Positions 23,540 through 31,946 of a stretch of DNA of 64,000 nt are shown in pieces; position 1 is the first letter of the stretch, and every line of letters starts with the position of its first letter. The notes below the pieces were generated by a model. That model was given only the letters and a program-made list of their open reading frames with translations, ran no database searches and had not been told where the DNA came from. The stretch comes from an uncultured Pelagibacteraceae bacterium (lineage in GTDB: Bacteria > Pseudomonadota > Alphaproteobacteria > Pelagibacterales > Pelagibacteraceae). A program made the position numbers and the translations under genes. Location of the stretch: NCBI GenBank assembly GCA_902616725.1, contig CACMTZ010000004.1:1-64000 (forward strand), in the 5' to 3' direction.

Positions 23540-24322
23540 ATGTTACCAAATTTTTTAAAACCTTATCATACGGCTTTATCTAATTTAATTAGGCTTGGAA
23601 GAAAATCTGATGGCGGATATGTTATAGACAAACGTGTTATCAGTAAAACTAGAGCAATTATTACTTGTGGACTTGAAGCCGAATGGAGTTTTGAAAAACA
23701 ATTTCAAGAATATAATAAAGATTGTAAAATTTTAGCTTTTGACCACACAGTTAACAATAAATTTTGGGCTCATAGATTTTTAAAAGATTTAATTTCTTTA
23801 TTGTTATTGAGAAAAATTAAACCCCATCAAATATTGGATGTATTTAAATTTGTGCAATACTTAACTTTTTTCAAGGGTAAAAATAAACATTATTTAAAAA
23901 AGATTGTTTCGACAAGGACAAAACAAAATAATCAAATTACAATTTCTGAGGCAATCGGAGATAATAAAGATATTGTTTTAAAAGTAGATATTGAAGGTGA
24001 TGAATATAAGGTTTTAAAACAAATTAATAAAAATTTTAATAAACTAAATTTAGTGATTATCGAATTTCATGATCTTCAAAAAAATTTAAAAAAAATAAAA
24101 GACTTCATAAATCAAACAAAGCTAAGAAATATTCATATTAATGCAAATAATTATGGCATGGTAGATGACAAGGGTATTCCTCAAGTAATTGAAATGACAT
24201 TAATAAATCCAAAAAAATTTAAAATAAAAAAACAAAAAACAACAAGAAATTATCCTATTCAAGGTTTAGATTATAAAAATCGTAAAAGAGGACCTGAAAT
24301 TAAAATCTTTTTCAAAAAATAA
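23540..24322 (+). CDS. FkbM-type SAM-dependent methyltransferase
   Basis: The 260-residue protein has the outline of the FkbM (Methyltransf_21) family: DGGYVID near 24-30, ITCGLEAEWSFE as a degenerate SAM loop (41-52), an acidic position in ILAFDHT (64-70), and KVDIEGDEYKVL at 148-159, the most characteristic FkbM motif, followed by VIIEFHDL. Family members usually methylate sugars or secondary metabolites, often in surface polysaccharide islands. The acceptor is unknown. It sits at the edge of a variable block with a second methyltransferase-like gene and faces the sugar dehydrogenase convergently, nine bases away. Confidence 0.75.
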   Translation: MLPNFLKPYHTALSNLIRLGRKSDGGYVIDKRVISKTRAIITCGLEAEWSFEKQFQEYNKDCKILAFDHTVNNKFWAHRFLKDLISLLLLRKIKPHQILDVFKFVQYLTFFKGKNKHYLKKIVSTRTKQNNQITISEAIGDNKDIVLKVDIEGDEYKVLKQINKNFNKLNLVIIEFHDLQKNLKKIKDFINQTKLRNIHINANNYGMVDDKGIPQVIEMTLINPKKFKIKKQKTTRNYPIQGLDYKNRKRGPEIKIFFKK

Positions 24323-24331
24323 ATATAACGA

Positions 24332-25696
24332 TCAGCTATTTTTTCTCAAAACCGATATTGAACTTGTAGATTCTAAAAAAATTATAATTAATTTTTTATC
24401 TTTAGAGACTACAATATCACGAACTCTTTCATTTAGTAAAAAGTAATCATGTTTAATAACTTTATCTCTATTCTCATTTAGCCTAATGTAGTGAAGTCCT
24501 AAATCCTGATCGGCAATTTCATTTCCCATTGCTCCAATTAAAAATTCTGTATCTGCTTCATTCAGGGAAATTGTTTGACTAATACCAATTGATGGATCAA
24601 AATATTTAATAGGTTCTTCAAAACCAAATTTTTTATGAGATTTATTAAGTGGTGCTTCTTTTAATATCTTGTCTGAATAATTTTTTGCATAATGTTCTCC
24701 ATACGATGAAATTGGCCATCCGAAATTTTTAACTTTTAAAAAAGGTTTATTATTTATATTGATTTCGTCACCACCTTTTGGTCCATGTTCAGTAGATAAA
24801 ATGAAGTCAAATTTTTTGCTATAATACAAACCTTGTGGATTTCTATGACCCAAGGAAACAACCTCAGACTTTTTATTTTGAATATTAATTTTTAAAATTT
24901 TTCCAAAATCGCTTTGAATATCTTGTGAAAGGGGTCTATTTCTAAAATCTCCTGTGGTAAATAAAAGGTTTGAATTATCAAGATTAGCAATTCTTCCACC
25001 TGCACCTTGGTGAGCCCAAAATCCATGATTGTTATTTTTATCAACGCAATTTAATGTTTGATAAAATAAATTAAAATTTAAAAATTTTTCATTTAATTCA
25101 CTAAAAATAATTTTAAGATCGTAACAATTATCTTTTCTTTCACCAATATATGAGACGTATAATTTATTATTGTCTATATGAATGTCCTTAATGCCATATT
25201 GCTCATGAAAATAAAATTTATCATATTTGATTATTGAATTAATATTTGAGTTGATTTTTACAAAATTTTCTAAGTTATTAAGATTAGTAAATGCAAAAAT
25301 TCCATCATAAGTTGCGATTAATAAATTTTTATCATTATTATAAAAGTCAATATATGCTGTACCAGTAGCACCACGATTACCATTAAATAAAATATCCTTA
25401 GTTGAATATTTTGAATAAGAAAAATTATCTAATCCATCAAGTTTTTTATCTTTAAATATATTTTCAAAAGTGATCTCTTTTTTATTAATTATATCATTTA
25501 AGTTTTTTCCGTCCTCGAATAAGTTTTTTTGTATTTTAGCTAGCTGATTATTTCTTGTTTTAAGTTGATTTACTATATTTGAAATTTCATTTTTTTTGGA
25601 TGCAGAATTCTGCTTATTAATTTGGTGACCCAAAATTAACAAAATAATTAAAAATGCAATTACTGAAATATAAATAAAATTTATTCTAGTTTTCAT
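24332..25696 (-). CDS. membrane-anchored PQQ-type glucose/sorbosone dehydrogenase-like protein
   Basis: The protein has one N-terminal membrane anchor (about residues 8-23), a charged stretch that may be coiled coil (25-60), and then a beta-propeller domain. Motifs of the soluble glucose/sorbosone dehydrogenase family are visible in order: HQGAGGRIA, LFTTGDF, SLGHRNPQGLYYS, STEHGPKGGDEIN and NFGWPISSYGEHY. Family members oxidise aldoses in the periplasm with PQQ, but several propellers of this family have no proven cofactor or substrate. The start ATG overlaps the stop of a 46-codon ORF upstream, suggesting coupling. Confidence 0.72.
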   Translation of the reverse strand: MKTRINFIYISVIAFLIILLILGHQINKQNSASKKNEISNIVNQLKTRNNQLAKIQKNLFEDGKNLNDIINKKEITFENIFKDKKLDGLDNFSYSKYSTKDILFNGNRGATGTAYIDFYNNDKNLLIATYDGIFAFTNLNNLENFVKINSNINSIIKYDKFYFHEQYGIKDIHIDNNKLYVSYIGERKDNCYDLKIIFSELNEKFLNFNLFYQTLNCVDKNNNHGFWAHQGAGGRIANLDNSNLLFTTGDFRNRPLSQDIQSDFGKILKINIQNKKSEVVSLGHRNPQGLYYSKKFDFILSTEHGPKGGDEININNKPFLKVKNFGWPISSYGEHYAKNYSDKILKEAPLNKSHKKFGFEEPIKYFDPSIGISQTISLNEADTEFLIGAMGNEIADQDLGLHYIRLNENRDKVIKHDYFLLNERVRDIVVSKDKKLIIIFLESTSSISVLRKNS

Positions 25697-25833
25697 CTAA
25701 ACTTTCCTACACCTTTAAATAAAATTTTACTAAGTAATTTTTTCAAATTTTCAGCGACAAATAATACTTTTAGAGAGCACCAGATAACTGGGTATTTTAA
25801 AATTATTTCTAAACATTTCTTATATTTCAACAT
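25693..25833 (-). CDS. possible 46-residue small protein upstream of the sugar dehydrogenase
   Basis: An ATG at 25831-25833 opens a 46-codon frame, starting MLKYKKCLEI and ending GVGKFR, whose TGA overlaps the next gene's ATG by the common ATGA arrangement. The product is basic and hydrophobic with one central segment, LKYPVIWCSLKVLFVA, that could be a weak membrane helix. There is no visible Shine-Dalgarno, though most genes here lack one. It could be a leader ORF, a small partner protein or chance. The overlap is the main argument for it. Confidence 0.35.
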   Translation of the reverse strand: MLKYKKCLEIILKYPVIWCSLKVLFVAENLKKLLSKILFKGVGKFR

Positions 25834-25915
25834 CTATATATTGTAAAAGTATTTTTTGTCCAAATTAAGTAAAATTTGATTTCCTGAAAATTTGATTTAA
25901 AAATCAACAATTAAA

Positions 25916-26753
25916 ATGAAAAAGTGTTCAGAAAATATTTTTGTTAATATTCTAGGTTATCAGCCTTTTAAATATTTATTAGCTCACTTAATTTACAATT
26001 TTAAAAAAACCTTTATTTACAACTCAGTCGATAATTTAAATGCTTATAAAAATGGTTTTTTTTATATAAAAAAATTTCATAAATTTTGTTGATTTTAAAA
26101 TATTAAAAATAGAATTCAGAAAAATTTTAAACAATAAAAATTTAACTAACACTTTTTTTTATCGAGGTATTTCAATTCAAGAATGTAATGTTAATAAAAA
26201 TCTTAATGTAATTAGTAAAAAATACCCTCAAGTTTTTAAACTTTCAAAAAATCCTCAAATCAAAAAATTTTTTAAAAATCATCAATTAAGTAAAAAATTT
26301 ATTATAAACATCAGTTTAATGAGAGTTCAAAATTTTAAAGATAATAAACATGATGCGCAAAAATTTTATCATACCGATACTTTTTTCAATACTTTTAAAG
26401 CTTGGATAACTATGAATGATTGGAATGATAATAATGGCCCACTAATGTATCTTAAAAATTCTCATTTATTGAATTTTAAAAGGATCATTCTTGAGTATAT
26501 AAATTCTATTGATTATTCATTTAGAGCAAAAAACTTAAGTAAAAAAAAAAGAAATATTATCGCTTCCTGGAGATTAAGTAAAAATGGAAAAAAAGATAAA
26601 GTTTATGATAAAGAAGCTATCAAAATGAATTTTAAAGAAAATTGTTTTATTTTTGCAAACACTCATGGTTTTCACCGAAGAGGCAATGCAAAAGAAAATA
26701 CCATAAGAGAAACAATTTTAATTTCAGTCAGAGAAAATCCTTTTTCAATATAA
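25916..26753 (+). pseudogene. phytanoyl-CoA dioxygenase (PhyH)-like gene interrupted by a frameshift
   Basis: Two plus-strand frames join into one PhyH-like protein. The first runs from ATG 25916 and stops at TGA 26090-26092. The second is open from the same place to TAA 26753. Removing one A from the A7 run at 26068-26074 gives GFFYIKNFINFVDFKIL and a continuous 278-residue protein, close to family length. The C-terminal part has HTD (residues 18-20 counted from the internal ATG at 26319) and a distal His in NTHGFHRRG, as expected for the Fe(II) facial triad, and a downstream RETILISVREN segment. PhyH enzymes hydroxylate with 2-oxoglutarate and oxygen. It is either a decayed gene or a homopolymer sequencing error; a product restarted at 26319 would lack the N-terminal part. 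Confidence 0.65.
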
Positions 26754-26915
26754 ATACATCAAAAAAATGTTTAAATTGAGTTCATTTATTTTAATTAAAA
26801 TTATTTTTTTCAAATTTATTAAGAAGAAAAACCCAATATTTATAAAGTTTATTTTTTTTTATTTATAAATATGGTAACAAATAAATTATGAAATTAATAC
26901 ATTGTCATTAATGTT

Positions 26916-27623
26916 ATGAAAAGCAACATAACAAAAATAATAAAATTATTTATACCTAAAATAATTTTAATTATAGCTACTAGTAATATAAAAGAAATAA
27001 TTAAATTATTTCTTCCAGAAATATTTTTAATAATTAAAAGAAAGTTCTTTAATCAACAAAATCTATTGTTTGCTGGATATTCTCGCCTTTTTAAAAATAA
27101 TTTAACTTCCCAAACAATTTATGGTGAATATGGATGTGGATATTCAACAACTTACGTTTTAGAAAATTTTGATATTCCTGTTTATTCAGTAGATTCATCA
27201 AAACAATGGGTAAATACAATTAAGATAAATAATGTTAATAATAAAAATTTAAACATCAACCACGTAGATATTGGTAATGTTACTGAAAATAGCTGGGGAC
27301 GTCCTGATGATTATTCTAAAAGAGATAATTTTTTAAATTATGCTAATGAAATTTGGAGACATAAATTAAAACCAAATTTTGTACTTATTGATGGTAGGTT
27401 AAGAGTACTTTGTTTTTTAATTTCCTTAAAACAATGTAATTCTGGAACAAAAATAATCTTTGATGATTATGTCTATAGAAAATATTATCATGTTGTTGAA
27501 GAATTAATAAAACCTACTACCAATGATGGAAGACAATGTCTTTTTGAGGTGGGAGATAAAAAAAATTTGGATATGAAAAAATTAGGTTTATTAATTGAAA
27601 AATTTAATTATATCTTAGATTAA
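26916..27623 (+). CDS. class I SAM methyltransferase-like protein, function unknown
   Basis: The 235-residue protein contains YGEYGCGYSTTYVLE near residues 68-82, which fits a SAM-binding glycine loop, an acidic partner in VYSVDSS, and a later IFDDYVYRKYY segment, all placed as in Rossmann methyltransferases. I do not recognise the subfamily or acceptor. The first 45 residues contain two similar hydrophobic-basic stretches, KIIKLFIPKIILII and EIIKLFLPEIFLII, that look like an internal duplication and may form a membrane-associated helix pair. The gene lies between the broken PhyH gene and the tmRNA, in the same accessory block as the FkbM methyltransferase. Confidence 0.6.
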   Translation: MKSNITKIIKLFIPKIILIIATSNIKEIIKLFLPEIFLIIKRKFFNQQNLLFAGYSRLFKNNLTSQTIYGEYGCGYSTTYVLENFDIPVYSVDSSKQWVNTIKINNVNNKNLNINHVDIGNVTENSWGRPDDYSKRDNFLNYANEIWRHKLKPNFVLIDGRLRVLCFLISLKQCNSGTKIIFDDYVYRKYYHVVEELIKPTTNDGRQCLFEVGDKKNLDMKKLGLLIEKFNYILD

Positions 27624-27668
27624 TATTTTAAAATTTCTTTTTATAACAAATCAAACTAATAAATTAGA

Positions 27669-27905
27669 GGGGCGTTCTGTTGCCAGGTGCCCCAAACCCC
27701 GTTTACTTAATTAATAAATTAATTAAGCAGCAATTGCGTAACTTTCGTTAGCATTTATAAATTAGCCCTTTACGGAGGAACAATTCCGAACGAAAGAATA
27801 GCCTTTAGTCACCCGTCGAATCTAGTTCACCCCCATAAGTTGTAATTGGTGGAGGTGGTGGGTACTGCCCCCACGTCCGCAATGGTTATTACGAAATTCG
27901 TTTAT
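27669..27905 (-). ncRNA. ssrA: circularly permuted two-piece tmRNA
   Basis: On the minus strand the acceptor piece comes first. It begins around 27905 (uncertain) and ends with CACCTCCACCA, its CCA at 27849-27847. A 12-base spacer (27846-27835) follows, then the coding piece from 27834 with GGGGGTGAACTAGATTCGAC, the usual tmRNA 5' end. GGGGGTG pairs with CACCTCC over seven bases, giving the acceptor stem between the two pieces. The tag frame at 27752-27723 reads GCT AAC GAA AGT TAC GCA ATT GCT GCT TAA (ANESYAIAA). A GC-rich hairpin (GGGGC/GCCCC) near 27693-27669 marks the likely 3' end. TTCTTT-side helix 2 pairing (GGCTATT with AATAACC) is also visible. This permuted form is known in alphaproteobacteria. 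Confidence 0.9.
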
Positions 27906-27932
27906 CGTCATAGTTGGAAAACCAACTTTATT

Positions 27933-27960
27933 AATATAAAAGGAATCGCAAGAGATTCAA
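27933..27960 (-). promoter_or_regulatory. candidate tmRNA promoter
   Basis: On the minus strand TTGAAT (27960-27955) and TATATT (27938-27933) are separated by 16 bases, giving a start near 27926. The predicted transcript would begin with the perfect hairpin GTTGG-TTTT-CCAAC (27926-27913) ahead of the acceptor piece, which could be part of a leader removed on maturation. Confidence 0.45.
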
Positions 27961-27968
27961 TAGCAATC

Positions 27969-28916
27969 ATGAAATTAACCAAAGAACAATCCTTAGAAAT
28001 TAAGAGTCAACAGTCTCAAACTAACAAAACAAAAAGGGTTGTAGTATCAGAGTTGGAAAATATTCTTTATGAGGCAATACCAGCTTTAGATCATGGTTTT
28101 GTAAGGGTAGTTGATTACATGGGTGATGATACATCTATCGTTCAAGCTGCAAGAGTTTCTTATGGAAAAGGGACCAAACAAGTTTCAACTGATGCTGGAT
28201 TGATAAAATATTTAATGCGTCATTGGCATAGTACACCATTTGAAATGTGTGAAATTAAATATCACATCAAATTACCGATCTTTATAGCACGTCAATGGAT
28301 AAGACATAGAACTGCAAATGTTAATGAGTATTCTGCAAGATATTCTATTTTAGATAAAGAATTTTACTTACCAACCTCTGAAAATTTAGCAGCTCAATCA
28401 ACAAGTAATAGACAAGGAAGAGGAGATGTCCTTGAAGGAAACCAAGCAAAAGAAGTTCTAGAGCTTTTGAAAAATGATGCTGAAAGAACTTATTCCAATT
28501 ATGAAACCATGCTTAATGAAAGATATGATGGATCTACTATAGATGATAATAAAAAGGGATTAGCTAGGGAACTTGCTAGAATGAATTTGACCTTAAATAC
28601 TTATACCCAATGGTATTGGAAAACAGATCTTTTAAATTTGATGAATTTTTTAAGACTCAGAGCAGATCATCATGCTCAATATGAAATTAGAGTTTATGCT
28701 GACATTATGTTAGATACCTTAAAAAAATGGGTACCAATAACTCATGAAGCTTTTATGGATTACAGAGTGGGTGGTACAGAAGTTTCTGCTAAAGGAAAAG
28801 TTGTAATTCAAAAATTAATCAAAGGGGAAGGTGTCTCTTTAGAGAGTTCTGGTTTGTCAAAAAGAGAATGGAATGAGTTAATGGAAGCTTTTAATCTTAA
28901 AGATAAGTTGATTTAA
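27969..28916 (+). CDS. thyX: flavin-dependent thymidylate synthase
   Basis: ThyX makes dTMP from dUMP using methylene-tetrahydrofolate, FAD and NADPH. The signature motif [15 protein letters not shown] is at residues 112-126, a variant of RHRxxSxNExSxR with Ala in place of the first Ser. VSYGKGTK lies near 63-70 and the C-terminal [11 protein letters not shown] near 237-247. The start at ATG 27969 gives 315 residues. The frame stays open back to 27846, but that part is antisense to the tmRNA acceptor piece and is unlikely to be coding. The 3' end overlaps the convergent mrp gene by 20 bases. Confidence 0.95.
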   Translation: MKLTKEQSLEIKSQQSQTNKTKRVVVSELENILYEAIPALDHGFVRVVDYMGDDTSIVQAARVSYGKGTKQVSTDAGLIKYLMRHWHSTPFEMCEIKYHIKLPIFIARQWIRHRTANVNEYSARYSILDKEFYLPTSENLAAQSTSNRQGRGDVLEGNQAKEVLELLKNDAERTYSNYETMLNERYDGSTIDDNKKGLARELARMNLTLNTYTQWYWKTDLLNLMNFLRLRADHHAQYEIRVYADIMLDTLKKWVPITHEAFMDYRVGGTEVSAKGKVVIQKLIKGEGVSLESSGLSKREWNELMEAFNLKDKLI

Positions 28917-29721
28917 TTTTATTAGCAAAATCTATATAAATTTTTGAAATTTCATTATTTGGATCTTCCTCAACTATTGGTTTTCCATTGTCACTTGTTT
29001 TGCCTATTTCAGAGTTAATTGGTATTTCGCCTAAAAATTCTTTATTGAATTCTTCTGAGGTTTTACGAACTCCACCCTCACCAAAAATTTTATATTTTTT
29101 GTTATCATCTCCAATGAAGTAACTCATATTATCTACAAGTCCTAAAATTTTTACACCTAATTTATCAAACATTTTAATTCCTCTTTTTACATCTAACAAA
29201 GCAACTTCTTGGGGTGTTGAAACTATGATTGCTCCATCCATTTTAATTTCTTGTGAGAAAGTTAATTGTGTATCTCCTGTGCCGGGAGGCATATCAACAA
29301 TTATGAAATCTAAGTTTTTCCAATTCACTTTTTGAGTAAAAGTCCTTATTGCACTAGTCACCATTGGACCTCTCCAAATCATCGGAGTTTGCTGATCAGT
29401 AAGAAAACCGATAGACATACATTGAATATCATACTTAATTATAGGATCTAATTTTTGGCCATCACTTTTTGGTTTTTCAGTTATTCCAAACATTTTTGGA
29501 ATCGAGGGTCCATAAATGTCTGCATCTAGTAAACCAACTTTACAGCCAACATGCTTTAATGCTATTGCAAGGTTGGTTGCAAAAGTTGACTTTCCAACCC
29601 CTCCTTTCGCACTTGAAATAGCAATAGTGAATTTTGTTCCAATTATTGGATTTTTAGTAAATACCTTTCGCCCACTTTCATTACTTGTTGCGGCACTAAG
29701 TTCTGGTTTTTTATCTGGCAT
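28897..29721 (-). CDS. Mrp/NBP35-family P-loop ATPase (iron-sulfur carrier)
   Basis: These MinD-like ATPases (ApbC/Mrp) carry and transfer iron-sulfur clusters. The deviant Walker [11 protein letters not shown] is at residues 37-46, [14 protein letters not shown] near 83-96, and the switch region [14 protein letters not shown] near 136-149. At 274 residues it lacks the N-terminal MIP18 (DUF59) domain that many homologues carry. At the position where many members have a CxxC pair after NMSYF it reads [16 protein letters not shown], with no cysteines, as in some other alphaproteobacterial Mrp proteins. Convergent with thyX and divergent from hflK by 50 bases. Confidence 0.88.
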   Translation of the reverse strand: MPDKKPELSAATSNESGRKVFTKNPIIGTKFTIAISSAKGGVGKSTFATNLAIALKHVGCKVGLLDADIYGPSIPKMFGITEKPKSDGQKLDPIIKYDIQCMSIGFLTDQQTPMIWRGPMVTSAIRTFTQKVNWKNLDFIIVDMPPGTGDTQLTFSQEIKMDGAIIVSTPQEVALLDVKRGIKMFDKLGVKILGLVDNMSYFIGDDNKKYKIFGEGGVRKTSEEFNKEFLGEIPINSEIGKTSDNGKPIVEEDPNNEISKIYIDFANKIKSTYL

Positions 29722-29771
29722 TATTTGATCTTAGCTTGTTTTTGTGAAATTAGACACTATATAGATAGTCT

Positions 29772-30881
29772 ATGTCAGATGATTTTCAACAAAGAGGTGG
29801 TAGTCCTTGGGGATCACCTCCAGGTGGAGGTGGTAGTGGTAATGGCTCTGGAAGGGGTCCAAGACCACCTGATGTAGATAAAATCATAAAAGAGTTTCAA
29901 GAAAAAATTAAAAAATTTTTACCAGGTGGAAGTTCATCTGGAGGAAAACAAGCTATCTTAGTTTTAATTATTTTAGGTTTTGTTTGGCTAGCAAGTGGTC
30001 TTTATAGAGTACTTCCTGACGAACAAGGCGTTGTTTTAAGATTTGGAAAGTTTGTAAAAACAACACAACCAGGTTTAAATTATCATATTCCTTTCCCAGT
30101 AGAGTCTGTTTTAACACCAAAAGTTACCAAGGTTAACAGAATTGATATTGGTTTTAGGTCGGAGAGAGATAGTGGTTTTTCTTCAGCTGCTGGAGGAGTA
30201 GCAGATGTTCCTCAAGAAAGTTTAATGCTTACTGGTGATGAAAATATCGTAAACATAGATTTCTCTGTTTTTTGGGTAATCAAGGATGCAGGTAATTTTT
30301 TATTTAAAATTCAAGATCCAGAGGGAACTGTAAAAGCTGCAGCAGAAACAGCGATGAGAGAAGTAATAGCAAGATCCGATATTCAGCCAATTTTGACAGA
30401 AGGAAGATCTTTAATAGAAACAGATACACAAGAAATAATCCAAAAAATATTAGATGAATACACATCTGGAATCCAAATTACACAAGTACAAACTCAAAAA
30501 GCAGACCCACCAGACCAAGTAATTGATGCATTTCGAGACGTGCAAGCTGCTAGAGCAGACATGGAAAGATCAAAAAATGAAGCTGAAGCGTACGCTAATG
30601 ATGTAATCCCAAGAGCACGAGGGGAAGCTGCAAAAATTTTACAAGCTGCAGAAGCTTATAAAAAAGAGGTAGTAGCTAAAGCGGAGGGTGAAGCAAGTAG
30701 GTTCTTAGCTATTTATAATGAGTATAAAAAAGCAAAATCAGTTACTCAAGAAAGAATGTATTTAGAAACGATGGAAAAAGTTTTGGCTGACATCGATAAA
30801 GTGATAATTGAGAAAAATGCTGGCTCAGGTGTTGTTCCTTACTTACCATTACCAGAACTAAAAAAGAAAGTGACTAACTAA
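29772..30881 (+). CDS. hflK: FtsH protease modulator HflK
   Basis: HflK and HflC form the SPFH complex that surrounds and regulates FtsH. The N-terminus is Gly/Ser/Pro-rich (about residues 7-35), followed by one membrane segment at about 60-78 and the SPFH/band-7 domain, starting LPDEQGVVLRFGKF. The C-terminal half is a long Ala/Glu-rich helix (PRARGEAAKILQAAEAYKKE). The 369 residues fit. The gene is one base from hflC and starts a hflK-hflC-DUF2065-degP/Q-miaA run. Confidence 0.95.
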   Translation: MSDDFQQRGGSPWGSPPGGGGSGNGSGRGPRPPDVDKIIKEFQEKIKKFLPGGSSSGGKQAILVLIILGFVWLASGLYRVLPDEQGVVLRFGKFVKTTQPGLNYHIPFPVESVLTPKVTKVNRIDIGFRSERDSGFSSAAGGVADVPQESLMLTGDENIVNIDFSVFWVIKDAGNFLFKIQDPEGTVKAAAETAMREVIARSDIQPILTEGRSLIETDTQEIIQKILDEYTSGIQITQVQTQKADPPDQVIDAFRDVQAARADMERSKNEAEAYANDVIPRARGEAAKILQAAEAYKKEVVAKAEGEASRFLAIYNEYKKAKSVTQERMYLETMEKVLADIDKVIIEKNAGSGVVPYLPLPELKKKVTN

Positions 30882-30882
30882 A

Positions 30883-31752
30883 ATGAAAGCAGGAAAAATT
30901 ATTGCAGGACTAGTTGTTTTTATTGCAGCAACATTATTCTTTTCAATATTTATTGTTAAAGAAGTTAATCAAGCAATTGTACTTCAATTTGGTGATCCAA
31001 AAAGAATAATTTTAAAGCCTGGTTTGAACTTTAAATTACCATTTATTCAAAACGTCGTATTTCTTGATAAACGAATTTTAAATTTAGACACACCACCTGA
31101 GGAGGTGATTGCATCAGATCAAAAAAGATTAATTGTTGATGCTTTTGCAAGATTTCAAATTGTAGATCCTCTTAAGTTTTATATCTCAGTTGGAAATGAA
31201 AGAGTTGCAAGATCTAGATTGGCAACAATTATCAATTCAAGAATAAGGAACGTATTAGGTCAGCAAGAACTACAAACACTTTTATCAGAGGATAGAACAA
31301 AACAAATGGCTTTAATTCAAGAAGGTGTAAACAATGAAGCACAAAACTTTGGTATAGAAATTGTAGATGTAAGAATTAAACGTGCTGATCTTCCTCAAGC
31401 GAATAGTGATGCGATCTTTAGAAGAATGCAAACAGAGAGGGAAAGAGAAGCAAAAGAGTTTAGAGCAAAAGGTGCTGAAATGGCGGTCACGATAACATCA
31501 ACTGCTGATAAAGAAGTGACGGTTATTTTAGCAGATGCACAAAAAAAATCTGAGATCATGAAAGGAGAAGGCGATGGAAAAAGAAATAATATTTTCGCCA
31601 ACGCTTTTGGCCAAGATCCAGAATTCTTTGCTTTTTACAGAGCTATGCAGGCTTACGAAAAAGCTTTAATTGGTGGAGAGACTTCATTAATATTATCTCC
31701 TGATAGTGAGTTCTTTAAATTTTTTGGAAATATAAAACCAAATTCACAATAA
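30883..31752 (+). CDS. hflC: FtsH protease modulator HflC
   Basis: HflC is the partner of HflK. An N-terminal membrane helix spans about residues 5-23, followed by the band-7 domain (VNQAIVLQFGDPKRII). DVRIKRADLPQANSDAIFRRMQTER near 165-190 is the family's characteristic segment before the C-terminal helix. It has 289 residues. ftsH lies in the same window but in a separate operon. Confidence 0.95.
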   Translation: MKAGKIIAGLVVFIAATLFFSIFIVKEVNQAIVLQFGDPKRIILKPGLNFKLPFIQNVVFLDKRILNLDTPPEEVIASDQKRLIVDAFARFQIVDPLKFYISVGNERVARSRLATIINSRIRNVLGQQELQTLLSEDRTKQMALIQEGVNNEAQNFGIEIVDVRIKRADLPQANSDAIFRRMQTEREREAKEFRAKGAEMAVTITSTADKEVTVILADAQKKSEIMKGEGDGKRNNIFANAFGQDPEFFAFYRAMQAYEKALIGGETSLILSPDSEFFKFFGNIKPNSQ

Positions 31753-31759
31753 ACTATTC

Positions 31760-31945
31760 ATGAAAGAATTGATCATCGCCTTTGGTCTATTCTTATTTAT
31801 TGAGGGAATTTTATATGCCATATTTCCATCAAAAATGAAAAGTATGTTAAAAAAATTAGAGCTTATAAAAGATAGTCAACTCAGATCAGGTGGATTAATC
31901 TTTGCAGTATTAGGTTTTATAATTATTTATTATATGAAGAACTAA
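31760..31945 (+). CDS. DUF2065 family small membrane protein
   Basis: This 61-residue protein has two membrane helices (about 3-20 and 42-58) joined by a basic loop with LRSGGLIFAVLG, the pattern of the DUF2065 (YjeT-like) family. In many proteobacteria this gene sits directly next to hflC, as here. Its function is not established; the position suggests a link to the HflKC-FtsH membrane complex. Confidence 0.8.
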   Translation: MKELIIAFGLFLFIEGILYAIFPSKMKSMLKKLELIKDSQLRSGGLIFAVLGFIIIYYMKN

Positions 31946-31946
31946 A

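Noticed and set aside
26767..26868. 33-codon ORF between the broken PhyH gene and the second methyltransferase
   Set aside because: Composition is just Ile/Phe/Lys from AT-rich DNA, with no start signal and no overlap with a neighbour.
27621..27720. Integrase or attachment-site duplicate at the tmRNA edge of the accessory block
   Set aside because: No recombinase gene and no second copy of the tmRNA 3' end was found by eye in 23.5-27.7 kb.
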